Notes: generated from the letters alone by a model not told the origin. Shown: positions 6,670 to 15,188, counted from the stretch's first letter. The stretch: 17,203 bases of DNA from Lachnoclostridium sp. UBA1781 (GCA_002315495.1 DCGJ01000022.1:1-17203), one strand, 5' to 3'. Translations and numbers: made by a program.

Positions 6670-7587
6670 ATGAAAATGATATCCAATTACCCCTTGGTTT
6701 CGGTTGTTGTTCTGTGCTATAAACAGGAGCAATACTTGGCAAATGCGGTAGAATCCGTTTTGCGGCAGAACTATCCTTCTATAGAGCTTCATATCGCCGA
6801 TGATGGAACACCGGGATTTCAAACCGAGCAATGGGAACAGTATGTCAAGAACAGGGCAGGGGAGAATATAGCAAAATGCTCTGTTTGTACTCAGGCGAAT
6901 GCCGGAACAGTACGAAATCTAAATGGAGCTTTGAACAGAGCCACAGGCAAGTATGTGCTGTTTTTCGCCGGGGATGACGCCCTATTTGGAACCGATTGCC
7001 TCAAATCCTTGGTTGAGCAGGCGGAATGCAGCGCAGAAGACCATCTGTGCTTTACTGCGCTGGCGAGCAAAATGGACTCCGAGTTGAAGACTTCCGACGG
7101 TTATTTTCAACCAAAGGAGCTCAGGGAGAAAGGTTCCTTATCATCAAAGGAAGCGCACAGACTGCTTCTATACAGTTGCTGCTATTCCATGGGAGCAACC
7201 TTGTTTCGTCGAGAGAGGTTCTTGGAAAATGGAGGCTTCAGTGAAGAGTATCATGTGATTGAAGACTGGAGTTTTTATTTATCTCATACGCGAAAAGGTG
7301 GTACAATTGGGTTTTGTGACATCCCATTTTTAATGCATCGCCAAGGAGGAATCAGCGAGAAACACTCGCTGCCACCGGTTTATTTAATGGATTTGAAGAG
7401 AATCTACCTAACCGAGGTATTTCCTTTTGTTAAAGAGGAATCAAATCGAAAGCGAAGAGTAGAGATTATTCTGCATTACAAATCAATGATGGGCATTGAC
7501 AGGCATTTTCTGAATATGTGCCTGCGAAATGCATGGTCAATACTGTTTGTTTTGAAATTAAAATTATTTGGAGGATCAAATGGCTAA
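6670..7587 (+). CDS. Glycosyltransferase family 2
   Basis: This is an inverting GT-A glycosyltransferase. The N-terminal fold shows PLVSVVVLCYKQEQYLANAV (8-27), the nucleotide-binding DDG (44-46) and the metal-binding FFAGDDALF (98-106, the DxD equivalent). The catalytic-base region is EEYHVIEDWSFYLSH (192-206, ED at 198-199). The ATG lies two bases after the aminotransferase stop and has no clear Shine-Dalgarno sequence, so translation is probably coupled; ATG 6676 is an alternative start. The 3' end overlaps the next gene by eight bases. At 305 residues it contains only the catalytic domain and a short basic tail, with no transmembrane segment. Donor and acceptor are unknown. Confidence 0.87.
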   Translation: MKMISNYPLVSVVVLCYKQEQYLANAVESVLRQNYPSIELHIADDGTPGFQTEQWEQYVKNRAGENIAKCSVCTQANAGTVRNLNGALNRATGKYVLFFAGDDALFGTDCLKSLVEQAECSAEDHLCFTALASKMDSELKTSDGYFQPKELREKGSLSSKEAHRLLLYSCCYSMGATLFRRERFLENGGFSEEYHVIEDWSFYLSHTRKGGTIGFCDIPFLMHRQGGISEKHSLPPVYLMDLKRIYLTEVFPFVKEESNRKRRVEIILHYKSMMGIDRHFLNMCLRNAWSILFVLKLKLFGGSNG

Positions 7588-8941
7588 GATATTTGTTTCC
7601 ATGTATAACTTCGCAAGACATTCGGCTGATTACACTATTATGCCGCCGTTCTATGAAACCTTTACGAATGGTCTGGCGGAAGCCGGGAATGAAGTTCTCG
7701 TTTATTTTCACAAGGATTTTTACAAGGACTTTTCCGGAGAGATGCCGGAGTATATTGCTGAAAAAGTGAAGAAGTTCAATGCGGATTTATATATCTTTTT
7801 TAACAATAATTTCTGGGATATTACGAGTTGGACAGACAAACCGATTTTGATCTATGACGTAGACTCACCGTTATTCTATAAGAATTTAGACAAGGTAAAG
7901 GCAGACCCAAATCGGTTCCGTTACATGACCATCCAGAAGAACTCGGTAGAATTGTTGAAGGAAATTGTGGGAGTTGAAGGAGATATCGCTCAATTTGCCC
8001 CTCCGTTTACCGGCATTTTATCTGATAGCAGTATTGAGCCGGAAACCAATATTTCCTTTATCGGTTCCAACTGGACATGGGAAGGCTGCCGCTTCGTACA
8101 GCAGTTTCTTGATAACCCGGACCTTTCGAATGAGGATCGCCTTCTTGCAAAGAAGGTTTATGAGGAATACGCGCGTAACCCATTCAAGTCAAGCGAGGAA
8201 ATTTATCAGGATTTCGGCTTCGAGCCAGAGAAGAAGATTGTCTTCCAAAATGACATGAACACGGCGAGCCGTATCTCGGGAATCAAGAGAATTTCTTACC
8301 TTGAGACGATTTCCGATCTCGGGCTGGAAATTCACGGACTGTATTTTTCACAGCCAAATACCGCATTTTTCCCGGGCGTAGCTTTTTCCTTTAATAAGGA
8401 TACGGTGTTTACCCGTCAGGAAAATCAGGATGTATTCAACCGTTCAAAACTGAGCTTCAATATTAATCACATTCAGGCAATTACAGGATTCTCCTGGCGA
8501 GTTTGTGATATCATGGCCAGCAATGCAGCAATTGTAACTGAGTATAAACCGGATCTTGCGGAGGCTTTCCCAGGTGTTCGTATTCCAACCTTTACAACGA
8601 AGGCAGAAGCTTATGAGATTTGTAAGCGTCTTCTTGAAAATGAGAACGAACGTAAGGAAATTGTGCTCGAATCCAACGAAATTATTGAGAAGAAATATCG
8701 TTTCAATCACACCTTGAAGGCAATGGAAGATTTCCTCGGCCTTACTCTTCACACAGAGGGTGAGGGAACCTTGGATTATATTTATGAGCCTCGAATCATG
8801 AAAAATGACATTGATCCGATCCAGGCGGAAATGGCCAAGGACAAGAAGAAAAACCACATTTTCATGGGCTATCGTGCGGTTCGCAAGTGCCATCACCTAA
8901 TGGGTAAGTTCCTTGACAAGCACAATGTCCCACACGAATAA
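7580..8941 (+). CDS. CgeB-like glycosyltransferase (Glyco_trans_1_2-like C-terminal domain)
   Basis: This is a GT-B-like glycosyltransferase of the poorly characterised CgeB type. The segment SFNINHIQAITGFSWRVCD (292-310) followed by MASNAAIVTEYKPDLAEAF (312-330) matches the family pattern of a conserved Arg, then a 'seat of power' loop and the [T/E]-[D/E]-Y-x-P-[D/E]-L element. An N-terminal Rossmann-like half (1-160) contains ADLYIFFNNNFWD and ISFIGSNWTWEG. The length is 453 residues from the chosen start. The ATG at 7580 has GGAGG at 7570-7574; an in-frame TTG at 7568 would place the start before that site and is unlikely. It overlaps the previous gene by eight bases. A basic C-terminal tail (DKKKNHIFMGYRAVRK) lies beyond the domain. 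The sugar specificity is unknown. Confidence 0.72.
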   Translation: MAKIFVSMYNFARHSADYTIMPPFYETFTNGLAEAGNEVLVYFHKDFYKDFSGEMPEYIAEKVKKFNADLYIFFNNNFWDITSWTDKPILIYDVDSPLFYKNLDKVKADPNRFRYMTIQKNSVELLKEIVGVEGDIAQFAPPFTGILSDSSIEPETNISFIGSNWTWEGCRFVQQFLDNPDLSNEDRLLAKKVYEEYARNPFKSSEEIYQDFGFEPEKKIVFQNDMNTASRISGIKRISYLETISDLGLEIHGLYFSQPNTAFFPGVAFSFNKDTVFTRQENQDVFNRSKLSFNINHIQAITGFSWRVCDIMASNAAIVTEYKPDLAEAFPGVRIPTFTTKAEAYEICKRLLENENERKEIVLESNEIIEKKYRFNHTLKAMEDFLGLTLHTEGEGTLDYIYEPRIMKNDIDPIQAEMAKDKKKNHIFMGYRAVRKCHHLMGKFLDKHNVPHE

Positions 8942-8954
8942 CGGAGGCATAAAT

Positions 8955-9404
8955 ATGATTCATAATCTTTCTGACGTTCAGTCCGTAAATATCGGTGCGA
9001 ATACGAATATATGGCAGTTTTGTGTTGTCCTCCCGGGGGCTGAAATTGGCGATAACTGTAATATTTGCAGTCACTGTTTTATTGAGAACGAGGTTAAAAT
9101 CGGTAATAATGTAACCGTTAAGTGTGGTGTTCAGATTTGGGACGGCATTACAATCGAGGATGATGTATTTATCGGTCCGAACGTTACCTTTTGCAATGAC
9201 CGCCATCCGAAATCACGAAACAAGAATTATATTTTGGAAGGGGTTACCGTAAAGAAGGGGGCCGCTATTGGCGCAGGTTCGGTAATTCTTCCGGGTGTTA
9301 CAATTGGTGAAAATGCCGTAATTGCTGCCGGTTCTGTTGTTGTTAAGGACGTACCTGCGAATACTACATACATTGTCAAAGTGGGAAAAACATGCGAAAA
9401 ATAG
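8955..9404 (+). CDS. Hexapeptide-repeat N-acetyltransferase (FdtC/QdtC/WlbB-like)
   Basis: This is a left-handed beta-helix acyltransferase, expected to use acetyl-CoA to acetylate the 3-amino group of the dTDP-aminosugar. Imperfect hexapeptide repeats run through most of the protein, for example IGANTNIWQFCVVLPGAEIG and, near the end, KKGAAIGAGSVILPGVTIGE. The segment VFIGPNVTFCNDRHPKS is characteristic of sugar N-acetyltransferases of the FdtC/QdtC/WlbB group. The length is 149 residues. The ATG at 8955 has GGAGG at 8943-8947; an in-frame start at 8913 lies before that site and is not used. Together with the ketoisomerase and the aminotransferase it completes a three-step route to Fuc3NAc or Qui3NAc. 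An O-acetyltransferase role is possible but less likely in this context. Confidence 0.83.
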   Translation: MIHNLSDVQSVNIGANTNIWQFCVVLPGAEIGDNCNICSHCFIENEVKIGNNVTVKCGVQIWDGITIEDDVFIGPNVTFCNDRHPKSRNKNYILEGVTVKKGAAIGAGSVILPGVTIGENAVIAAGSVVVKDVPANTTYIVKVGKTCEK

Positions 9405-11962
9405 CTTTCTTTTATAAAAATTTATCTTCCATTGAAGTTGAGTTGATGGAGTATTTTTCTCTGGCAGGGGAACTTGCGAGAGATCCGGAAAATGCGGTTT
9501 ATTATATCGCACCTCCGGATAATGCTTTCCGCAAACGCTTGGCTGACTTGAATGTTCATTATTTCAACTGTAATACTTCGGATTACAGTCCGTTTGATAG
9601 AGCCATTTTTATTACGACTTTATCCTCGGCAGTCTATTTGGCAGAAGTGGCGCAACAGATTCCAAATGCTCGTGTAATCTTCTTGGAGTGGTCCGGAACG
9701 GATTTCGTGAAGTTGAAGAGAGAACAGGAATTGTTTGGAATCTCTATGGACAGCTTTTTCGATCTTCTTGAGAAGAAGAAGAGTATTGCGTTCTCTTCAA
9801 GTTATCGTTTTCTGGAGATGCGGAATTCTGTAAAGAATCCGTTTGAACCATCCTTTGTTCCGGCTTCTTTTAATGCGCCAAATGAATTCGAGTATGAGGT
9901 GCAGCAAGGAATTAAGGAAGAAGAAACCATCCACGTAGGCTTGCTCGCAGATTATAATAATTCCAATGTCTGGGATATCGCTTCACTTCTAAAGCAGTTA
10001 GAGGATGATAGGGATTTTGTTATTCATATCTGCGATAACGAAGTGACTCGCAAGAAGGGATATACCATGACGGAATCCTTTTCTGCTTACGCACCAAAGA
10101 TACGATTTGAATTTGCCGGATCGCTAACGCCTGAGGATATGATTCGCTATTTCCGGAAAAATACGGACTTTGTAATTTCCAAGGGAACCTTTGCAGTTAT
10201 GGCAGCGTATGCGGGTGTTCCGGTTTATATCCCGATTATTCGGACACCGGGAGATGTGGATATCGACAAGTTTGTCCCGTTTCATGAGATGAGTGGTTAT
10301 TCTCTCCGCTTTTCTGAAAAAACTGCTTCTATGGACCATCTGCCAATTGTGTCAATGGAAACGATAATCGAGCAGATTATGGATTTTGAGGCAAAAGAGG
10401 CAAATGCTCGGTTGGATTATGAGTATGCAATTAAAAATCATGGTTGGGAGCATGCGAAGGACTGTTTGTTTGATGTTATTTCTTCCAGTTCTCTAAATGT
10501 CTCGGATATGTTGGAATGTGAAGCGATAACACAAACATTTTCCGTTATCGAATCGAGAAAAAAGAAAAATCCGAAAATTGCCAGCTACGCGTCGTTGATT
10601 CGGGAAACATACGCGGAACGTTGTGCAGCAGATCCTGCTGTGAAGAAAGCGACACGTGCTAAAAAACACGAAGAACGAAAGAAGAAACTGAAAGAGCCGC
10701 TACGTAAGGTTAAACACAGTATTGTGAGACGGCAGAAGACGAAATACTACGAAAAGATTTATAAAGGTTATTCTCCTAAAATCGAAGCTATTCGTAAGCG
10801 TTTCCAGGAAGAAAAGGTATTAAAGGTTGCATTCTTGACAATTTTTGATGCAGTATTCCCGGGGCAGCCGGTTTTTGAAGAGATGCTTAAGCATCCGGCA
10901 TTTGACCCATATCTGATTGTAATGCCTGATGTGGATCCTGCTCGAGGATTAGACTACAAGTATACCACCTACCGGAAGTCCTTAGCCGCATTTTTGGAGC
11001 GCTACGGAGACGAGCACGTAATCAGCGGATTCGACATTGACACCGAAACTTATTTGGAACTCCATGAGGATTATCCGATTGTGTTCTTTGCCAATCCATA
11101 TGCGAATATGGCACATGAGTTCCATGAACTCAATTACTTCCTGGATAAGAATGTGCTTCCGCTTTATATTTGCTACGGATTTGCAGCCTTAAAATATGTT
11201 CGTAATCTATATGAATTGGACTTCTACAATTTGGTGTGGAAGGTATTCATTGAGAACGAAATGAACTATCAGGATTATGTTCGGTATGCTCCAATGAAGG
11301 GCAAGAACACCTTTATCAGTGGTTACATCAAGATGGATGAACTCGATGAGGTGGAACTTGTTACCGATCGGAGAAAGAAGATAATTATTGCCCCGCATCA
11401 TACGGTTATGGGTTGGGACAAGTTGAATCTTTCGAATTTCACACGATATTATGAGTTCTTCCTGAACTTGGCGGAGCGTTTCCCGGAGGTTGATTTTGTG
11501 TTCCGTCCGCACCCGCTTTTGTTTACGAATCTTATTAATAGAAAAATGTGGACAAAGAAGCGTGTTAAGGAGTACCTCGAGAGAATTGAAGAGCTTCCGA
11601 ATATGGAATATGACAATTCCGGCGCCTACTTCGATTTATTCGCGAACAGTGACGGTATGATTCATGACTGTGGGTCTTTCATTGGTGAATATCTCTTTAC
11701 CGAAAAACCTTGTGCATACATGCTGAAAAAGCCGGAGGATTTGGAAAATACGTTCCTTCCACTGGGCGATGCCTGTATGGATACTTATTACAAGACCTAT
11801 AATGAAGAGGATATCATTAGCTTTGTCGAGGACATTGTTATAAACGGAATTGACCCATTGAAAAAGCGTCGTGAGAAGTTCTGCAAGGAACAGTTGAAGC
11901 AATACTATCCAAACTGTAAGAATCGAGTTATCGATCTTCTGCTGGATACATTAACAAAGTGA
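9392..11962 (+). CDS. Two-domain transferase: N-terminal GT-B-like domain and C-terminal TagB/TagF-like polyol-phosphate transferase domain
   Basis: This 856-residue protein appears to join two transferase units. Residues 1-370 resemble a GT-B fold: HVGLLADYNNSNVWDIASLL (181-200) begins a second Rossmann-like half, and KGTFAVMAAYAGVPVYIPI (264-282) resembles a donor-site loop. A Lys/Arg-rich, probably helical linker covers about 388-475. Residues 476-856 resemble the CDP-glycerol:poly(glycerophosphate) glycerophosphotransferase family. They carry IIIAPHHTVMGWD (664-676), FVFRPHPLLF (702-711, His707) and SDGMIHDCGSFIGEYLFTEK (753-772), corresponding to the histidine and SDYSS-type motifs of TagF. 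The basic linker may hold it to the membrane. The ATG lies inside the end of the acetyltransferase gene (13-base overlap), which suggests coupled translation. A cytidylyltransferase follows at once, which fits a CDP-linked donor. The C-terminal call is reasonable; the N-terminal one is weak. Confidence 0.68.
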   Translation: MRKIAFFYKNLSSIEVELMEYFSLAGELARDPENAVYYIAPPDNAFRKRLADLNVHYFNCNTSDYSPFDRAIFITTLSSAVYLAEVAQQIPNARVIFLEWSGTDFVKLKREQELFGISMDSFFDLLEKKKSIAFSSSYRFLEMRNSVKNPFEPSFVPASFNAPNEFEYEVQQGIKEEETIHVGLLADYNNSNVWDIASLLKQLEDDRDFVIHICDNEVTRKKGYTMTESFSAYAPKIRFEFAGSLTPEDMIRYFRKNTDFVISKGTFAVMAAYAGVPVYIPIIRTPGDVDIDKFVPFHEMSGYSLRFSEKTASMDHLPIVSMETIIEQIMDFEAKEANARLDYEYAIKNHGWEHAKDCLFDVISSSSLNVSDMLECEAITQTFSVIESRKKKNPKIASYASLIRETYAERCAADPAVKKATRAKKHEERKKKLKEPLRKVKHSIVRRQKTKYYEKIYKGYSPKIEAIRKRFQEEKVLKVAFLTIFDAVFPGQPVFEEMLKHPAFDPYLIVMPDVDPARGLDYKYTTYRKSLAAFLERYGDEHVISGFDIDTETYLELHEDYPIVFFANPYANMAHEFHELNYFLDKNVLPLYICYGFAALKYVRNLYELDFYNLVWKVFIENEMNYQDYVRYAPMKGKNTFISGYIKMDELDEVELVTDRRKKIIIAPHHTVMGWDKLNLSNFTRYYEFFLNLAERFPEVDFVFRPHPLLFTNLINRKMWTKKRVKEYLERIEELPNMEYDNSGAYFDLFANSDGMIHDCGSFIGEYLFTEKPCAYMLKKPEDLENTFLPLGDACMDTYYKTYNEEDIISFVEDIVINGIDPLKKRREKFCKEQLKQYYPNCKNRVIDLLLDTLTK

Positions 11963-11974
11963 GGAAAATAGAAA

Positions 11975-12697
11975 ATGGCAAATGTTGCATTGATTATCGC
12001 CGGCGGTTCCGGCGTTCGAATGAATCAGGAGATTCCGAAACAGTTCTTAAATGTAAATGACAGACCGGTTATCGTGTATACGCTGGAAGCATTTCAAACA
12101 CATCCGGATATTGACGCGATTGTTGTCGTATCCATTGCAGGATGGGATATGATGCTGGAGGCTTATGCAAAGCAGTTTGGTATCACCAAGCTTGTGAAGA
12201 TTGTCGAGGGCGGTGACTGTGGTCAGGCATCGATTCGAAATGGTTTGTTTGCATGCGAAGAACTGTTCAATCCGGAAGATGTTGTATTGATTCATGACGC
12301 AATTCGTCCGTTGGTATCACATAAGATTATTTCTGACTGTATCGATGCAGTTGTTAAGCATGGCAGCGGTATTACCGTTATTCCGTGTGCAGAGGCTATG
12401 CTTGAGACCAATAACCAGACGTCCTCCAAATCTTCTTATCCGAGAAGCAATTTGAAGAGAACACAGACGCCGCAGGGCTTCCATCTCGGAAAGATTTGCG
12501 ACATTCATCGTAAGGCACTTGATTGCGGCATTCTGAACTCCGTAGCCTCCTGTACTTTGATGATTGAAATGGGAGAAGAGGTATACTTCTGCCCTGGCTC
12601 CGAGAAGAATATTAAGCTCACAACCGTTGATGATATTGATATCTTTAATGCACTTTTGAAAACGAGTCGTTCCGAATGGCTTCGTGATGATAAGTAA
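11975..12697 (+). CDS. IspD/TarI-family cytidylyltransferase
   Basis: This enzyme transfers CMP from CTP to a polyol phosphate. The CTP-binding loop GGSGVRMNQEIPKQF (10-24; Gly10, Arg15, Lys22) is intact. VLIHDAIRPLV (104-114) holds the conserved Asp108 and Arg111, KRTQTPQGF (161-169) the substrate loop, and NIKLTTVDDID (212-222) the C-terminal Lys214. The length of 240 residues fits IspD (MEP pathway) and TarI (CDP-ribitol synthesis) alike. Its position inside a polysaccharide operon, right after a TagF-like domain, favours a CDP-alditol or related donor over isoprenoid synthesis, but the true substrate is unknown. It starts 12 bases after the previous stop with a GAGG ribosome binding site. 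No TarJ-type alcohol dehydrogenase is present in the window. Confidence 0.8.
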   Translation: MANVALIIAGGSGVRMNQEIPKQFLNVNDRPVIVYTLEAFQTHPDIDAIVVVSIAGWDMMLEAYAKQFGITKLVKIVEGGDCGQASIRNGLFACEELFNPEDVVLIHDAIRPLVSHKIISDCIDAVVKHGSGITVIPCAEAMLETNNQTSSKSSYPRSNLKRTQTPQGFHLGKICDIHRKALDCGILNSVASCTLMIEMGEEVYFCPGSEKNIKLTTVDDIDIFNALLKTSRSEWLRDDK

Positions 12698-12709
12698 CGG
12701 AGGGAGAAC

Positions 12710-13762
12710 GTGGGTATTTTCAAAAACAGTGAATATCAGAACAACCTTCAAAAGGCTGCAAATGCGGTTGTAAATCGAGAGGAGCTAAAAGACAAATCCA
12801 TCCTAATTACGGGCGCAAGCGGCTTAATCGGGTCCTTTATGGCGGAGACGCTTCTTTGTATGAATTCCATGTATGATACGCGTGTCCGGGTATATGCAAC
12901 CGGTCGTAGTATGGAGAATCTGGAAAAGCGTTTTGAGGATAATCTCGACAATTCCTTCCTGCATCTCTTAACCTATGATGTGGACAAGGATATCCCGTTT
13001 GATCAGGGGTTTGATTTCATCATACATGCAGCCAGCAATGCGTATCCTGCGGCATTTTCAGCGAATCCGGTTGGAACTATTACGGGAAATGTAATAGGCA
13101 CATTGAATCTACTTAATTATGGATTGTCCCATGGAACAAAACGACTTCTATACGTTTCTTCCGGTGAGGTTTACGGTCAGCTTCCGAATGATACTCCGAT
13201 GTTTACGGAGGACATGTCCGGTTATGTAGATCCAACGCAAGTAAGATCCTGTTATCCGGCCAGCAAGCGATTAGCGGAGAATCTGTGTGTATCGTTCAGT
13301 CGTCAGTTTGGATTGGATACCGTTATCGTTCGCCCATGCCATACCTATGGGGCGAATGTTACATCGAAGGATAATCGTGCAACCGTTCAGTTTTTTAATG
13401 ATGTATTAAACAGTAGAGATATTGTTTTGAAGAGCGAGGGAAAGCCAATCCGTTCTTATATGTATGTTGCCGATTCGGTCGCAGCAATCCTAAGCGTCCT
13501 TTTGGTAGGAGAATCCGGAAATGCGTATAACATTTCCAACCCGGATTCTATTGTATCGATTCGCGAATTTGCAGAATTGACTGCGGAGCTGTCGGGTCGA
13601 AAGGTTGTTATTCAGCTTCCGGCGGAAAAGCCGGTAGATGATACTCCGATTACACGACAGGTTTTGTGTGCGGATAAGCTATCAGCAATTGGATTTAGGT
13701 CCGCATTTACCTGTAGAGAGGGAATTGAGAGTTCCTTGGCTATTATGAAAGGAGATCAATAG
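12710..13762 (+). CDS. NAD-dependent epimerase/dehydratase-family extended SDR
   Basis: This extended SDR contains the nucleotide-binding motif GASGLIGS (35-42), the active-site YVSSGEVYGQ (148-157) and the catalytic pair Tyr182 and Lys186 in SCYPASK. VIVRPCHTYGANV (205-217) precedes the substrate-binding half. RmlB has Thr-Asp-Glu at the active site, whereas this protein has Ser-Gly-Glu, so it is unlikely to be a second 4,6-dehydratase. Its length (350) and motif GASGLIGS also argue against RmlD. GTG 12710 is preceded by GGAGGG at 12699-12704. It lies between the cytidylyltransferase and rmlA and overlaps rmlA by one base. Possible roles are epimerase, reductase or decarboxylase on a CDP- or dTDP-linked substrate. 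I cannot choose between them. Confidence 0.75.
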   Translation: MGIFKNSEYQNNLQKAANAVVNREELKDKSILITGASGLIGSFMAETLLCMNSMYDTRVRVYATGRSMENLEKRFEDNLDNSFLHLLTYDVDKDIPFDQGFDFIIHAASNAYPAAFSANPVGTITGNVIGTLNLLNYGLSHGTKRLLYVSSGEVYGQLPNDTPMFTEDMSGYVDPTQVRSCYPASKRLAENLCVSFSRQFGLDTVIVRPCHTYGANVTSKDNRATVQFFNDVLNSRDIVLKSEGKPIRSYMYVADSVAAILSVLLVGESGNAYNISNPDSIVSIREFAELTAELSGRKVVIQLPAEKPVDDTPITRQVLCADKLSAIGFRSAFTCREGIESSLAIMKGDQ

Positions 13763-14631
13763 TGAAAGGTATTATTTTGGCAGGTGGCTCCGGAACGAGA
13801 TTGTATCCGTTAACTAAGGCTGTTTCCAAGCAGATTATGCCGGTTTATGATAAACCGATGATATATTATCCGTTATCGACCTTGATGCTTGCCGGCATCC
13901 GTGAGATTTTGATTATTTCGACTCCGAGAGATTTGCCGGTGTTCCGTGAACTGTTCGGAACCGGAGAGCAGCTGGGAATGGAATTTTCTTATGCAATTCA
14001 AGAGTATCCGAGAGGTCTTGCAGACGCTTTCATTATTGGTGCAGACTTTATCGGAAAGGATTCCGTTGCACTGGTTCTCGGTGACAATATTTTCTATGGT
14101 CAGAGCTTCTCTAAGGTGCTTCAGCGTGCAGCTGCGAGAGAAAGCGGCGCTACTATCTTTGGTTATTATGTAAAGGACCCAAGAGAGTACGGTGTCGTTG
14201 AATTTGATGAGAATGGCAAGGCAATCTCCATTGAGGAGAAACCATTGAATCCAAAATCAAATTATGCTGTTCCGGGCCTCTATTTTTACGATAATGACGT
14301 TGTTGAAATCGCAAAGAATGTAAAACCATCCGCTCGTGGTGAGATTGAGATTACTTCTGTAAACAATGCTTATTTGGAGCGTGGTGATCTGATGGTGGAG
14401 ACACTTGGACGTGGATTCGCTTGGCTGGATACCGGTAACCATGATATGTTGATTGATGCTGCAAACTTTGTTTGTGCCTTCCAGAAGAGACAGGGACTTT
14501 ATATTTCCTGTATCGAGGAAATTGCATATAAGCGTGGATTCATCAGCAGAGAACAGTTGCTGGCGCTTGCGGAGCCTCTTATGAAGACTGCGTATGGTCA
14601 GTATTTGGTAGATGTTGCAAATGGCTTGTAA
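13762..14631 (+). CDS. rmlA: Glucose-1-phosphate thymidylyltransferase
   Basis: RmlA joins dTTP and glucose-1-phosphate to give dTDP-glucose, the entry step for both dTDP-sugar branches in this operon. The signature loop LAGGSGTRLYPLTKAVSKQ lies near the N terminus. MPVYDKPMIYYPLSTLMLAGI, QEYPRGLADAFIIG, LVLGDNIFYG, EEKPLNPKSNYAVPGLYFYD and GRGFAWLDTGNHDML follow in the family order. The 289-residue length is standard for RmlA. The GTG start overlaps the TAG of the preceding gene by one base and has AAAGGAG at 13748-13754. The match to RmlA is full length, and I see nothing unusual. Confidence 0.95.
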   Translation: MKGIILAGGSGTRLYPLTKAVSKQIMPVYDKPMIYYPLSTLMLAGIREILIISTPRDLPVFRELFGTGEQLGMEFSYAIQEYPRGLADAFIIGADFIGKDSVALVLGDNIFYGQSFSKVLQRAAARESGATIFGYYVKDPREYGVVEFDENGKAISIEEKPLNPKSNYAVPGLYFYDNDVVEIAKNVKPSARGEIEITSVNNAYLERGDLMVETLGRGFAWLDTGNHDMLIDAANFVCAFQKRQGLYISCIEEIAYKRGFISREQLLALAEPLMKTAYGQYLVDVANGL

Positions 14632-14642
14632 GGGTATTAAGT

Positions 14643-15188
14643 ATGGGAAATTTTACGATTGAATCCTGCCCGTTAGAAGGGGTAAAAATCATTCACTCGC
14701 GTGTATTTACTGACGATCGAGGGCATTTTTTGGAGACTTATAACAAGAAGGCTTTCGAGGAAATTGGTATCTATGATAATTTTGTGCAGGATAACCAGTC
14801 TGCTTCGAAGCATGGAGTATTGCGTGGCATGCATTTTCAAAAGATGCATCCGCAATCCAAGCTGGTGAGCTGCCTGGCCGGCGAAATCTTTGATGTCGTA
14901 GTTGATTTACGTAAGGATTCCAAGACATTTGGGAAGTGGTTTGGAATTACGCTTTCGGAACAGAATCACACGCAAATATATATTCCGGTGGGCTTTGCGC
15001 ACGGATATTATGTCATTAGTGAGTCGGCCGTATTTTCCTATAAATGCGGTGACTTCTATTGCCCGGGTGACGAGGGCGGAATCTCATGGGATGACCCGGA
15101 TGTTAACATTGAGTGGCCGATTCCGGAAGGAGAAACACCAATCACATTGCCTCGCGACAGTCAGTGGCCGAGTATTAGGAGTCTATAA
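14643..15188 (+). CDS. rmlC: dTDP-4-dehydrorhamnose 3,5-epimerase
   Basis: RmlC epimerises dTDP-4-keto-6-deoxyglucose at C3 and C5, the third step to dTDP-L-rhamnose. The cupin protein shows DDRGHFLETY (24-33), NQSASKHGVLRGMHFQ (51-66) with the catalytic His64, and Lys73 in QSKLVSC. IPVGFAHGYYV (114-124) and FYCPGDEGGISWDDP (138-152) with Tyr139 complete the set. The length of 181 residues is usual. It starts 11 bases after rmlA. No RmlD (dTDP-4-dehydrorhamnose reductase) is seen in the window; it may be downstream or elsewhere. A rhamnosyltransferase-like gene follows directly, which supports rhamnose in the product. Confidence 0.93.
   Translation: MGNFTIESCPLEGVKIIHSRVFTDDRGHFLETYNKKAFEEIGIYDNFVQDNQSASKHGVLRGMHFQKMHPQSKLVSCLAGEIFDVVVDLRKDSKTFGKWFGITLSEQNHTQIYIPVGFAHGYYVISESAVFSYKCGDFYCPGDEGGISWDDPDVNIEWPIPEGETPITLPRDSQWPSIRSL

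Noticed and set aside
12710..13762. Extended SDR as RmlD or a second RmlB
   Set aside because: At 350 residues, with GASGLIGS and SSGEVYG, it matches neither the shorter RmlD nor the Thr-Asp-Glu active site of RmlB.
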